Part shown: positions 15,824-24,772 of the stretch, piece by piece
Layout of the letters: every line of letters starts with the position of its first letter
Numbering within the stretch: the first letter of the stretch is position 1
NCBI RefSeq assembly: GCF_000374125.1
Contig: NZ_KB893647.1
Location: forward strand, 227,922 to 291,921
Direction of reading: 5' to 3'
Length of the DNA: 64,000 nucleotides
Origin: Niabella aurantiaca DSM 17617
GTDB lineage: Bacteria; Bacteroidota; Bacteroidia; Chitinophagales; Chitinophagaceae
Program-made: the position numbers and the translations under genes
Notes under the pieces: generated by a model
Database searches by the model: none
Seen by the model: only the letters and a program-made list of their open reading frames with translations
Told to the model about the DNA's origin: nothing

Positions 15824-16996
15824 TTAGAGTCCCATCCGTTGCGCAAACCCCGGCTGAAGATAAGGCTTGAGGTCGGTATAGGGCACCCAAACATCGATCA
15901 GGCCAAATGCGTATGCAGCTACCTCATAAGGTTGGTAAATAAATCCGATACCCCCGGGTGTAAAATAAAAGTTGTCGGTGAGCGCCAGCCGGTCCTCAAA
16001 TAGAACTTCCGTCAGGGGTTTGTTGCCGGCTATTTGATACCGGGTTCTGAAATGCTGTTCCAACAGGGGTTGCAGGGTAGCGGAGTCAATATTGAGCAGA
16101 TCCTGAAGCACCAGTGCTCTCTTTTGTTTCATATCCAGGCACAGCATGGTTTGCCCGTACATCCCGTGCGCACCGCCGGTGTAGGCATAGTTCCCTACAC
16201 TAAGTACCGCATAACCGTTGCTGTTGTATATAAGGTTGGAGCTGATCTGCTGGTCATAGTGCATCATCGAAACGGGGGCTTCGTCTTCGTTGCCGGCTGC
16301 CTTCATGGTATCGATGTCGTCCCGGAAATTTTCAATAAAGCTTCTTCCGAATTGGGTCATGGCGGTTTGCAGGGATGCGGAATCGGGTCGTTGCGCGCCC
16401 AGGATATTTTTCTTTAACAGTTCCGTAAACCAGCTGTCTGAGGCAGACGCTTTTGCCGGCTCCAACAATACCAGGCTGGTAAAGGCTGTAGGCGTATCCT
16501 TTTTAAACCCGGTGATCCGGATCGAATCGAGATAGCCTACCGGCAGGAAGGCATTGCCACCTTCCCGGGGATGAAGCTGTACCGGCAGCGGCTCTTTGCT
16601 GCTGTTTATCTTCAGGCCGGTGACCCCGTTCGGCCGGATGACCAGGTGCAGGATGGCATCGGTGCCGTCCTGGTCTTCACCGGCAGCGCGCGGCGCAAAC
16701 TCGGTAAAGAACAGGCTGTCATTTTTGAGCAGACTGTCTTTCTGGAACAGCAGGTCTACCGTCAACCCCCCGCTATTGGTATAGTTAACATCATAGGTGG
16801 CACCAAATTTTACCACGTGCATGATTGCCGGCTGACCGCCAATGGTTCCTTCATATTGCATATAGTAGTTACCGGTAGTTTGTGCTGCTGAGAGCGAATC
16901 TTCACCGGAGGATGCCGTGTTGCTTTTTTTATCGATATTCTTACAACTGAAGAGTAATGCCGGAAGAAAGAAGAACAGGAGGAGTATTTTTTTCAT
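15824..16996 (-). CDS. Lipoprotein with DUF3298/RsiV-like domain
   Basis: 390 aa. A lipobox LFSC gives lipidation at Cys18. The C-terminal half has the DUF3298 (RsiV C-terminal) pattern: YAYTGGAHGMYGQTMLCLDM, a DLLNIDS segment, and LTDNFYFTPGGIGFIYQPYEVAAYAFG. In RsiV this fold binds lysozyme; in Bacteroidota lipoproteins its ligand is not known. An AT-rich hairpin lies about 50 bases upstream. Confidence 0.85.
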   Translation of the reverse strand: MKKILLLFFFLPALLFSCKNIDKKSNTASSGEDSLSAAQTTGNYYMQYEGTIGGQPAIMHVVKFGATYDVNYTNSGGLTVDLLFQKDSLLKNDSLFFTEFAPRAAGEDQDGTDAILHLVIRPNGVTGLKINSSKEPLPVQLHPREGGNAFLPVGYLDSIRITGFKKDTPTAFTSLVLLEPAKASASDSWFTELLKKNILGAQRPDSASLQTAMTQFGRSFIENFRDDIDTMKAAGNEDEAPVSMMHYDQQISSNLIYNSNGYAVLSVGNYAYTGGAHGMYGQTMLCLDMKQKRALVLQDLLNIDSATLQPLLEQHFRTRYQIAGNKPLTEVLFEDRLALTDNFYFTPGGIGFIYQPYEVAAYAFGLIDVWVPYTDLKPYLQPGFAQRMGL

Positions 16997-17044
16997 GCGT
17001 CTTTCGTTTAGTAGAAACCCGGGGGCAAAATTAAAGCATCATCC

Positions 17045-17065
17045 TTATTTATGAACGATAAATAA
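17045..17065. promoter_or_regulatory. AT-rich perfect inverted repeat
   Basis: TTATTTAT (17045-17052), 5-base spacer, ATAAATAA (17058-17065). It sits between the stop of the LacI-type regulator gene and the start of the lipoprotein gene, both on minus. It could be an operator for the lipoprotein or a weak terminator; there is no G/C in the stem. Confidence 0.3.
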
Positions 17066-17145
17066 AAAGCAATCACATTGTTTAAAAACGGGAGTCCGCG
17101 GGTGTTATTCCCCGGCAGCCATGAAAACATTGTAAAAACGGATCT

Positions 17146-18174
17146 TTACTGAGGCAATGGCGGTTCGCGCAGGGTCGATTCCCGGGCGATCAGTGTTCCG
17201 GGCAGGAGAACGTCTTCGGGTATAAAGCTGCGCCTGCCGATGTGCTTCAGCAATAATTCGCAACTTCTTTTCCCGATCTCAAAAGCCGGTTCGGCAATGG
17301 TGGAAAGCGTGGGTGAAACAACGGCGGCTGCGGGGTCGTTGGCAAAGCCGATCAGACCTATTTCCCTCCCGATCGTAATACCGGCATTTTTCAGGGCGAT
17401 CATGGTTCCAATGGCTTTCTGATCGTTCACGGCAAAAATGGCATCCGGCCGTTCTTTCTGTTTTAGCAGCGCTGCGGTATCCGCCAGTCCATTCTCCTGC
17501 GAAAAGCCGGAATGCATGATCCATCGTTTCTTTACGGGGAGACCATGCTTTTTCAGGGCATCCAGAAAGCCCATTTTTCTCTTTTGTGCAAGATCCGATC
17601 CTTCCGGACCCGCAATATGCCCGATATGCCGATAACCCCGACCAGCGAGATGCGCTACCGCTTCGAATGCGCCCAGGTAGTCATCCTGCACGACCCGGGA
17701 GGCCTTAATGGTGTCCGGTACGCGGTCAAAGAAAACAACCGGTGTACCGGTATTCATTATTTTTTGAAAATGGGCCGTGGCTTCTGAACCCGAAGAAACG
17801 GCAATTAACAGGCCGTCAAGGTTGGGTACCGCCAGGTTCCGGATCAGGGAAAGCTCCCGTTTGGGCGAGTCGTTGGTGATGTGCAGGATGACATTATAAT
17901 CATGCTGGTAAGCAACTTCCTGTATGCCGCTGATCACCGTTGAAAAATAGTGGCCGCCTACAAAGGGCAGGATCACCGCAAGGTTGTGGGAACTGCGGCT
18001 AACCAGGCCCGTGGCCGGGAGGGCCGGCCGGTAGTGGAGCTCATTGGCCACAGCTAAGACCTTTTCCCTTGTTTCGCGGTTTACATCATAGGTATTTCGT
18101 AATGCTCGGGAAACAGTAGAAACGGAGAGGTTCAGCTTTTTGGCGATGTCTTTAATGGTAGTAAAACGGCTCAT
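17146..18174 (-). CDS. LacI family transcriptional regulator
   Basis: 342 aa, standard length. The N-terminal helix-turn-helix and hinge are textbook: TIKDIAKKLNLSVSTVSRAL followed by VNRETREKVLAVANELHYRP. The rest is a periplasmic-binding-like effector domain (LIGFANDPAAAVVSPTLSTI near the C-terminus). It probably binds a sugar or nucleoside ligand. It is divergent from a TonB-dependent receptor gene with about 127 bases between starts, so the receptor is a likely target. Confidence 0.93.
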   Translation of the reverse strand: MSRFTTIKDIAKKLNLSVSTVSRALRNTYDVNRETREKVLAVANELHYRPALPATGLVSRSSHNLAVILPFVGGHYFSTVISGIQEVAYQHDYNVILHITNDSPKRELSLIRNLAVPNLDGLLIAVSSGSEATAHFQKIMNTGTPVVFFDRVPDTIKASRVVQDDYLGAFEAVAHLAGRGYRHIGHIAGPEGSDLAQKRKMGFLDALKKHGLPVKKRWIMHSGFSQENGLADTAALLKQKERPDAIFAVNDQKAIGTMIALKNAGITIGREIGLIGFANDPAAAVVSPTLSTIAEPAFEIGKRSCELLLKHIGRRSFIPEDVLLPGTLIARESTLREPPLPQ

Positions 18175-18301
18175 GCTCGCGGTTTAGCAAATAGTAAAAG
18201 TCCGGGTGGTGAAGGTACTGAAATCTGTGTATAGATATGCCACCCTGCATATTGGTTTGCAGAATCTTTTTTGTTTGCCCGAAAAGTTGCATTTTTATAG
18301 C

Positions 18302-20329
18302 GTGAGGTATGTGATTCTTTTCTTTTTCCTTCTGAACATGCAGCGAACCACTGCACAGGAAAACGATTCCGTTAAAACGATAGCGCCCGTTACCGTCAGG
18401 GCTTTCCAGCAAAAGGCTGATCTGATAACGGCAGCAACCCGCCATGTGGAAATAGCTGCTCCGGGAAGCAAAACTTCGCTGGTTACAGCGCTTAATACGA
18501 TCGCAGGGGTGCGTATGGAAGAACGTTCTCCCGGAAGTTATCGTATCAATATCCGGGGCAGTTCACTACGGTCGCCCTTTGGTGTAAGGAATGTAAAAGT
18601 ATATTGGGGCGGCATTCCGCTTACGGACCCCGGCGGTAACACCTACTTTAACCAGCTGGCGTTTAACAATTTTAATTCAATCTCGGTTTTCAAAGGCCCA
18701 GCCTCCAGCATGTATGGCGCCGGTACGGGCGGACTGATCCTGGTAGAGTCACCCCGGGCAACAAAGAACGGTGTGGGGGTGGAATATTTTACAGGAAGCT
18801 ACAATGCCCACCATATCCTGGCAGAAGGCAACTGGGCAAAAGATAACTACACCAATACCATTACCTATGCCCACGATGAGTCCGACGGGTACCGCGCGCA
18901 ATCGGCTATGCGGCGTAATAATTTCAGCTGGAACACGCGGCTCAAATGGAACGATCAGGAGCTGATGGCCTCCGTTCTTTTTTCGGATCTGTATTACCAG
19001 ACGCCGGGTGCTTTAACATTAAAGGAGTTTGAACAGGATCCGCGGGCGGCACGTCCCAAAGCCGGTGCTTTTCCGGGAGCGGAACAGATCAATGCGGCCA
19101 TCTGGCAGAAAACGGTCACAGCCGGCGTAACACATAAACAAAAATTCGGATCTTACTGGAGCAATACCACAATGGGATATGGTTCCTATGCATTGGTTAA
19201 AAACAGCGCCGTGCGCAACTTTGAGCAGCGGAAGGAACCGCATTTTGGCGGACGTACGGTATTTGATTTTGAAAAAAAATGGGGAGAGACGAACCTTCAA
19301 TGGAGTACAGGCGTGGAGGCCCAGCAGGGGTATTCCACCATCCATGTATCGGATAATAAAAATGGCCGGCCGGATACCCTGCAAACAGACGATGATGTAA
19401 CCATTGGTACTTACAGCATTTTTACACAGGGCATTCTTTCCTGGAAAAGCTGGAGCTACACGGGCGGTGTAAGCCTGAACCGGAGCCGGCTGTTATTCTC
19501 CCGTCTCAACGAGTATCCGGTTACCGAACAGGTGTTCCGCTACAATAACGAAGTGGCGCCCCGGTTCACGGTGCTGAAACAATTCCGGCCGCTGGACCTG
19601 CTGGCAACCGTATCCCGGGGCTTTTCGCCGCCAACAGTGGCGGAAGTGCTGCCCTCCACCACCATTATCAATCCCGATCTGAAGGCGGAGCACGGATGGA
19701 ACTACGAGCTTACGGCAAGAAAAAATCTCCTCGGCGGCCGGTTGCGCCTGGAGGCTACCGGTTTTTATTTTAACCTGAGCCAGGCCCTGGTACAGCGCAG
19801 GGATTCTTCAGGGGCCGATTATTTTACCAATGCAGGGAATATCCGGCAAAAAGGAGTGGAGCTGTACGCCAGTTATATCCATGCTTTTGGAGCAGGCCTG
19901 CTGGATTATGTGAACGTTACGTCCAACTATGCGTACAGCCATTTCAAGTACGGAGATTTTGTAAAAACAACGCAGGACTATTCCGGCAACCGGGTGCCCG
20001 GGGTGCCCATGAATACCTTTAACACGCAACTGGGCCTGGTATCGAAACCAGGCATCTATACCGATGTGAATTACTATACCGCCGCTTCTGTTTTTTTAAA
20101 TGATGCCAATGCGGAGAAAGCGCCCGCCTATCACCTGCTGGGTGCAAAGCTGGGATACAAAAAGCAGATACGGACGGTATGGGTGAATATGTATGCGGGT
20201 GTTGATAACCTGTTTAATGAAACCTACAGCCTGGGTAATGATATCAATGCCGCCGGGGGCCGGTACTATAACGCGGCACCGCTGAGAAACTACTATGTGG
20301 GTGCCGCGATACGGTTACAAAAAAATTAG
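18302..20329 (+). CDS. TonB-dependent outer-membrane receptor
   Basis: 675 aa from the GTG at 18302, which directly gives a signal peptide (RYVILFFFLLNMQRTTAQ); an in-frame ATG at 18206 would add 32 residues without signal character. The plug domain is clear (LNTIAGVRMEERSPGSYRIN, IRGSSLRSPFGVRNVKVY, FKGPASSMYGAGTGGLI). The TonB-dependent barrel follows, with FRPLDLLATVSRGFSPPTVA and a C-terminal strand ending RNYYVGAAIRLQKN. It imports a ligand using TonB energy. No SusD partner follows, so a siderophore, vitamin or metal substrate is more likely than a glycan; this is inference. Confidence 0.93.
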   Translation: MRYVILFFFLLNMQRTTAQENDSVKTIAPVTVRAFQQKADLITAATRHVEIAAPGSKTSLVTALNTIAGVRMEERSPGSYRINIRGSSLRSPFGVRNVKVYWGGIPLTDPGGNTYFNQLAFNNFNSISVFKGPASSMYGAGTGGLILVESPRATKNGVGVEYFTGSYNAHHILAEGNWAKDNYTNTITYAHDESDGYRAQSAMRRNNFSWNTRLKWNDQELMASVLFSDLYYQTPGALTLKEFEQDPRAARPKAGAFPGAEQINAAIWQKTVTAGVTHKQKFGSYWSNTTMGYGSYALVKNSAVRNFEQRKEPHFGGRTVFDFEKKWGETNLQWSTGVEAQQGYSTIHVSDNKNGRPDTLQTDDDVTIGTYSIFTQGILSWKSWSYTGGVSLNRSRLLFSRLNEYPVTEQVFRYNNEVAPRFTVLKQFRPLDLLATVSRGFSPPTVAEVLPSTTIINPDLKAEHGWNYELTARKNLLGGRLRLEATGFYFNLSQALVQRRDSSGADYFTNAGNIRQKGVELYASYIHAFGAGLLDYVNVTSNYAYSHFKYGDFVKTTQDYSGNRVPGVPMNTFNTQLGLVSKPGIYTDVNYYTAASVFLNDANAEKAPAYHLLGAKLGYKKQIRTVWVNMYAGVDNLFNETYSLGNDINAAGGRYYNAAPLRNYYVGAAIRLQKN

Positions 20330-20703
20330 AATTGGTGGGGCTGCTTAAAGGCTGCGGCCACCAGTGCTGCTGATTCGTAGGCCTGCTTTGCATTGTAGCG
20401 GGTGGTGAGCGAATTGATATTGATGATGTCTACGATCGTTCCGATCAAACAAAGTCCGCCGGTAAGCAGGTAGATGATCCCCAGCGCAATGTCTCCGATG
20501 ATGAGGCGATGGATCCCCGCAACGCCCACAAACCCCAGCAATGACAGCAGCAGCAGCTCCTGGCGGTTCTTTCTCCTGCGCTGGTAAAGCATCAGGAATT
20601 GTTGTTGCTGCGCTTCACTCATCTCCCTGGTGATGTTGAGGACCGTTACTAACTCATCGTATTCAATATCCGGTATGACCCGTAATACTTGTTCCTGGTT
20701 CAT
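20326..20703 (-). CDS. TM2 domain-containing membrane protein
   Basis: 125 aa. The C-terminal half is a TM2 domain: GFVGVAGIHRLIIGDIALGI then YLLTGGLCLIGTIVDIININ, two helices with the usual Gly-rich turn. The N-terminal half is soluble and helical with a Gln-rich run. Its 3' end overlaps the convergent receptor gene by 4 bases and its 5' end overlaps the DUF2752 gene by 41 bases. Confidence 0.85.
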   Translation of the reverse strand: MNQEQVLRVIPDIEYDELVTVLNITREMSEAQQQQFLMLYQRRRKNRQELLLLSLLGFVGVAGIHRLIIGDIALGIIYLLTGGLCLIGTIVDIININSLTTRYNAKQAYESAALVAAAFKQPHQF

Positions 20704-20989
20704 AATTATTGTTTTTGTTGGTTATGGGTAGCGATTTGATGAACTGCCAGATCAATACTGCGGTGGCCGGTATGCCGAGCATATGCTCCTGCCATGCCGC
20801 ACGAAAATGGAGATGGAGAGTGTGATGGATCGAATGCCCGATACCACATCCCGGGCACCAGCTGATGCCGATGGCTTTGAACGGGCAGAGCGAAAAGGTA
20901 CCTGTGGTATTCATAAAAAATAACAGGATAAGCGCCACACCCCAGGTGACTGCTTCCCCGTATTTTAACATCAATGATCGCAGGTTCAT
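20663..20989 (-). CDS. DUF2752 membrane protein
   Basis: 108 aa. The family signature FSLCPFKAIGISWCPGCGIG is present, flanked by two hydrophobic segments (about 15-28 and 71-84). The cysteines in CPFK and CPGC are conserved in this family, whose function is unknown. It overlaps the downstream TM2 gene by 41 bases in a different frame; TM2 and DUF2752 proteins often sit together in Bacteroidota. Confidence 0.85.
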   Translation of the reverse strand: MNLRSLMLKYGEAVTWGVALILLFFMNTTGTFSLCPFKAIGISWCPGCGIGHSIHHTLHLHFRAAWQEHMLGIPATAVLIWQFIKSLPITNKNNNYEPGTSITGHTGY

Positions 20990-21444
20990 ATAACAAATCT
21001 ACTAAACTCCGGCACAGTTTAAAAAACCGATATCGGTAAGCGGGGGGCAAACGGCGGTTAATCGGTAAGATCATAGGTTAACGGGGAGGGATTTGAGAAT
21101 TTGAAAATCTGGGAATGTGGATATGAGCACTTAACCAGCCAGAACAAACGGCTCTGTGAACATCCCGATGACTTCTATCAGGAAGGGGGATTGGGTATCG
21201 GGTAAGAAAACCGGATCCAACCTTACTGAAAACAAACACGGAGCAGTCAGCGTTCAGTAGACAGCAATCGGCGGTCCGTCTTCAGCAATCAATATCAGGT
21301 TTCAAGCGGTGTCCTGGTCTCCGCCCAGCAACCCCCAACAAGCATCTTCTGCTGTCTGTTCATCAACGTTAAATGAATTTCAACTTTAAACGTGAACAAA
21401 AGTGTATAACCTGATCTTTCAAGCTCCCTCTCGGGGGAATGAAG
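20990..21444. other. Gene-free gap with dispersed repeats
   Basis: 455 bases. Holds a GAATTTGAAAATCTGGGAATGTGG stretch (about 21095-21118) of the intergenic repeat type, the inverted copy of the 7441 repeat, then CTTCAGCAATCAATATCAGG (21281-21300). No gene is seen. Confidence 0.6.
21209..21258 (-). repeat. Dispersed intergenic repeat, copy 2 (inverted)
   Basis: The reverse complement matches 7441-7490 at about 45 of 50 positions by eye. Similarity continues with one gap to about 21198. See copy 1. Confidence 0.7.
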
Positions 21445-22716
21445 TTATTTCCGCATAGCCCAGCGTACCATTTCCTTCCAGGTAGGTTTTTTGCCATACA
21501 TCAGGATGCCGGTGCGGTAGATCTTGCCGGCAAACCAGGCTACAAACAGGAACGAAGCCACCAGCAGGCCCATACTTAACGCCAGTTGCCAGTAGGGCAC
21601 GGTGCCGGGCATACCGTAGGGGATTCTTGCCATCATCACCAGCGGAGAGGTAAAGGGGATCAGGCTACCCCATACCGCGATCGGGCTGCCGGGGTCTTTG
21701 GCGGCTACCATCATAATAAAGAAACCAAATACAATGATCAGGGTAACCGGGAAGCTCAATGATTGCGATTCGCGTACATCTTCACTAACCGTACTGCCTA
21801 TAGCGGCATAAATGGAAGCGTAAAAAAAGAATCCCCCAAGAAAATAGAATGCAAAAAGGAAAAGGATTATGGGGATATTGATGCTGGAGAATATTTCCTG
21901 CACACCGCCAATAACACCGGATACAGCATTATTGCTGCCGATCCCTGCTTTTGTTACATTGTAAATAATAAAAACGAAAGCGATCCACAGGAGGAACTGG
22001 GTAAGCGCCACAAGGGCGATCCCGATTATTTTCCCTACCATTAACTGGAACGGTTTTACGGAGGAAACCATGATCTCCGCAATGCGGCTGGTCTTTTCTT
22101 CCATTACCCCCATCATTACCTGGGTGCCGTAGAGTAGTACAATGAAATAGATCAGCATGCCGCAGGCAAAGCCGGTGGCATAAGCCAGGCCGGCATCCGC
22201 CGTTTTATTAGCAGTATTCTCCGATTTTACCTTTAGCTGGCTCTGACTGAGCAGGTGCTGTTTGAGTGTGTCGATACCAAGATCCTCATATTTGATATCG
22301 CTCCAGATGGCGTTCAGTTTGGTCTGTACATCGGAAACGGTTCCCAGTGTTCTTTTGGACTTTACCACCAGGTGGTCCGGAGAATGAGAGACCATCGTAG
22401 CAGCAGGAATAATGAGATAACCGTCAAAACCCTTTTGGTCAAAGTGCTTGCTGAGCGTGGCGGGGTCTTCCTTTACCAGCGTGAGGGTGCTGTTGGGGAA
22501 ATCCTTGTTGGCCTTGTCAATGCGTTGTTGGGTAAAGCTTCCGGAAGAATCCACGATCGCGATCTTCAGCTTTGTTCCGGCATTTTCAGACAGATAGGAG
22601 GTGCCGAAGATCAGCCCCAGGTATAAAAGGGGAAACAGCAGGGTGGTAACGATGAACGTTCTTTTGCGTACCCTGCTCAGGTATTCCCGTTGTATGATTA
22701 ATGTGATCTTATTCAT
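21445..22716 (-). CDS. ABC transporter permease (ABC-2 / NatB type)
   Basis: 423 aa. One N-terminal membrane helix after the motif IIQREYLSRVRKRTFIVTTL, a large extracytoplasmic loop (about 45-180), then about five helices; GTQVMMGVMEEKTSRIAEIM is the conserved permease segment of this family. It pairs with the ATPase gene 5 bases upstream to form an exporter related to NatAB sodium efflux pumps; the substrate is unknown. Confidence 0.9.
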   Translation of the reverse strand: MNKITLIIQREYLSRVRKRTFIVTTLLFPLLYLGLIFGTSYLSENAGTKLKIAIVDSSGSFTQQRIDKANKDFPNSTLTLVKEDPATLSKHFDQKGFDGYLIIPAATMVSHSPDHLVVKSKRTLGTVSDVQTKLNAIWSDIKYEDLGIDTLKQHLLSQSQLKVKSENTANKTADAGLAYATGFACGMLIYFIVLLYGTQVMMGVMEEKTSRIAEIMVSSVKPFQLMVGKIIGIALVALTQFLLWIAFVFIIYNVTKAGIGSNNAVSGVIGGVQEIFSSINIPIILFLFAFYFLGGFFFYASIYAAIGSTVSEDVRESQSLSFPVTLIIVFGFFIMMVAAKDPGSPIAVWGSLIPFTSPLVMMARIPYGMPGTVPYWQLALSMGLLVASFLFVAWFAGKIYRTGILMYGKKPTWKEMVRWAMRK

Positions 22717-22721
22717 GTAAA

Positions 22722-23657
22722 TCAGTCTTGAAGCGTTTGAAATCGGCGGGCCAGTGGTGTGCCTTCTACCTTGCGGATAAAGATATCGTTCAATGACGGA
22801 AGGATCTCATTGAAGGACTCAATGGCATCGCCCCTGTTTAAAAAATGAGCCAGCACCTGGTTGTTGTTGACATCCGGGTGTTTTTGTATCACCAGCGTAT
22901 CCGCGGTGGTCTGCTTGACCTCAAACAGGTCCGGTGCTGTGTCCTGCGGAGGTGCTGCCGCAAAAGTGATCTTGTAAAGATGCTCCTTGAATGCCTGTTT
23001 TATTCCGTGTACGGTGCCATCCAGCAGTTTCTGTCCTTTATTCACCAGGATGATGTGATCACAGATCTCTTCTACCTGTTCCATGCGATGGGTGCTGAAG
23101 ATGACCGTAGACCCGTTGCGGGCAAGGTTGAAGATCTCGTCTTTGATGAGGGTGCTGTTCACCGGGTCCAGCCCGCTAAAGGGCTCATCGAGGATGATCA
23201 GCCGTGGTTGGTGTAAGACGGTGATCACAAACTGCAACTTTTGCTGCATACCTTTGGAAAGGTCCTCCACTTTTTTATTCCACCAGGATTCCATTTCCAG
23301 CTTTTCGAACCAGGTTTTTAAACTTTCGATCGCATCCTTTTTTTTCAGTCCCTTTAACTGGGCCAGGTACAGGGCCTGCTCGCCGATCTTCATTTTCTTG
23401 TAAAGCCCTCTTTCCTCCGGCATATAACCGATCTTTCCGATATCGCTGACGGGATCAAACAGCTTTCCGTCCAGGGTGATGGTTCCGGCATCGGGATAAA
23501 AGATGCCGGTGATCATGCGGATCAGCGTTGTCTTTCCCGCGCCATTGGGTCCCAGCAACCCGAATATCTGGCCTTCTGAAATGGTGAAGCTGATGTCATC
23601 TACTGCCTTTTGCGTAGCAAAGTATTTTTTAAGATGAGCAACCTGCAGTAAGTCCAT
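22722..23657 (-). CDS. ABC transporter ATP-binding protein (NatA type)
   Basis: 311 aa. Walker A GPNGAGKTTL, Q-loop region IGYMPEERGLYKKM, signature LSKGMQQKLQF, Walker B LIILDEPFSGLDP and the switch His in STHRMEQVEEI are all present. The C-terminal 90 residues form the domain common in ABC-2 exporter ATPases. It powers the permease encoded 5 bases downstream. Confidence 0.94.
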   Translation of the reverse strand: MDLLQVAHLKKYFATQKAVDDISFTISEGQIFGLLGPNGAGKTTLIRMITGIFYPDAGTITLDGKLFDPVSDIGKIGYMPEERGLYKKMKIGEQALYLAQLKGLKKKDAIESLKTWFEKLEMESWWNKKVEDLSKGMQQKLQFVITVLHQPRLIILDEPFSGLDPVNSTLIKDEIFNLARNGSTVIFSTHRMEQVEEICDHIILVNKGQKLLDGTVHGIKQAFKEHLYKITFAAAPPQDTAPDLFEVKQTTADTLVIQKHPDVNNNQVLAHFLNRGDAIESFNEILPSLNDIFIRKVEGTPLARRFQTLQD

Positions 23658-23744
23658 ACAAATAATTTAATAGTGTAAATATAACAAACGCCACCGGTTT
23701 TGCTTTGCAGAATTTACTGCACCTTTGCAGCATTATTCTAAAAT

Positions 23745-24734
23745 ATGAAGCAAAACAATTGGATCGGAATGCTGTTGATGGTGCTGGTAACCAGCCTGAG
23801 CAGCTGGGGCTTTCTGGTACACCGCACCGTAAACCAGCTGGCCATTTACGGATTGCCGAAGAAAATGCAGCCCTTTTTTTACACCAATATAGATAGCCTG
23901 GTATTTAATGCACCGCGGCCGGATCAGCGAAGGAATGTAGATCCGGCCGAAGGCAATAAACATTTCCTGGACGGCGAATATTATGGCGAGCATGCTTTTG
24001 ATAGCATCCCGCGCAGCTGGGACGCCGCCGTGGCAAAATACTCCGAAGACACGCTGAAAAAGTATGGCACCCTGCCGTATGTGATCGGGGAAACACAAAA
24101 AAAACTGACCGAAGCTTTTAAAAAGAGGGATGGGGACAGCATTATTTTTTATGCAACAGACCTGGGGCATTATATCGGGGACGCGCATGTGCCGCTGCAT
24201 ACTTCGCTGAATTATGACGGACAGCTGACCGGCCAGCGGGGGATGCACGACCTTTGGGAAACTTCTGTGCCGGAAGCGGAGCTGACGGCCTTCAACATCC
24301 GGAGCCGTCATAAGGCAAAATACCTGGGATCAGTAGAAACGGCTATCTGGGATATTCTGAAACATACGCATGCCTTGCTTCCGGCGATGTTTGCCGCAGA
24401 AAAGGAAGTATCCAAAAGTTTCCCGGACACTTCCCGCAAGTATCGCTGGGAGTTCCGCTGGGGAAAGAACCGCCGGTTTTATTCCAAAGAATTTGCCATT
24501 GCCTTTAACAAAGTACTGAAAGGTTCCATCAACGACCAGCTGATCCGGAGCAGTAATGCCCTGGCTGATTTCTGGTACACGGCCTGGGTGGATGCGGGCA
24601 AACCGGACCTGAACGGCCTGCTCCATAAGCCCTACCAACGCCACAGTTTCCGTAAGGAGCGCAAAGCTTACCGCAAAGATCAATTGATCAAAAAGGGATG
24701 GCTGATCAGTAATAATTTCCGGACGAGGGACTGA
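23745..24734 (+). CDS. Zinc-dependent phospholipase C / S1-P1 nuclease-like protein
   Basis: 329 aa with a signal peptide (about 1-21) that would leave Trp21 near the mature N-terminus. In this fold the N-terminal Trp ligates zinc, so cleavage just before WGFLVH is expected. Further ligands are visible: His26, His73, and the cluster LGHYIGDAHVPLHT with His142, Asp146, His148 and His152, then MHDLWE. The enzyme is probably a secreted or periplasmic phosphodiesterase acting on phospholipid or nucleic acid. Confidence 0.85.
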   Translation: MKQNNWIGMLLMVLVTSLSSWGFLVHRTVNQLAIYGLPKKMQPFFYTNIDSLVFNAPRPDQRRNVDPAEGNKHFLDGEYYGEHAFDSIPRSWDAAVAKYSEDTLKKYGTLPYVIGETQKKLTEAFKKRDGDSIIFYATDLGHYIGDAHVPLHTSLNYDGQLTGQRGMHDLWETSVPEAELTAFNIRSRHKAKYLGSVETAIWDILKHTHALLPAMFAAEKEVSKSFPDTSRKYRWEFRWGKNRRFYSKEFAIAFNKVLKGSINDQLIRSSNALADFWYTAWVDAGKPDLNGLLHKPYQRHSFRKERKAYRKDQLIKKGWLISNNFRTRD

Positions 24735-24772
24735 TGCTGAGTGCTGATAGCTCAATGCTCATCTCTGACCGC

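Noticed and set aside
18302..20329. A polysaccharide utilisation locus (SusC/SusD pair) next to the LacI regulator
   Set aside because: No SusD-like lipoprotein or glycosidase follows the receptor, and the receptor has the shorter architecture without a SusC N-terminal extension.
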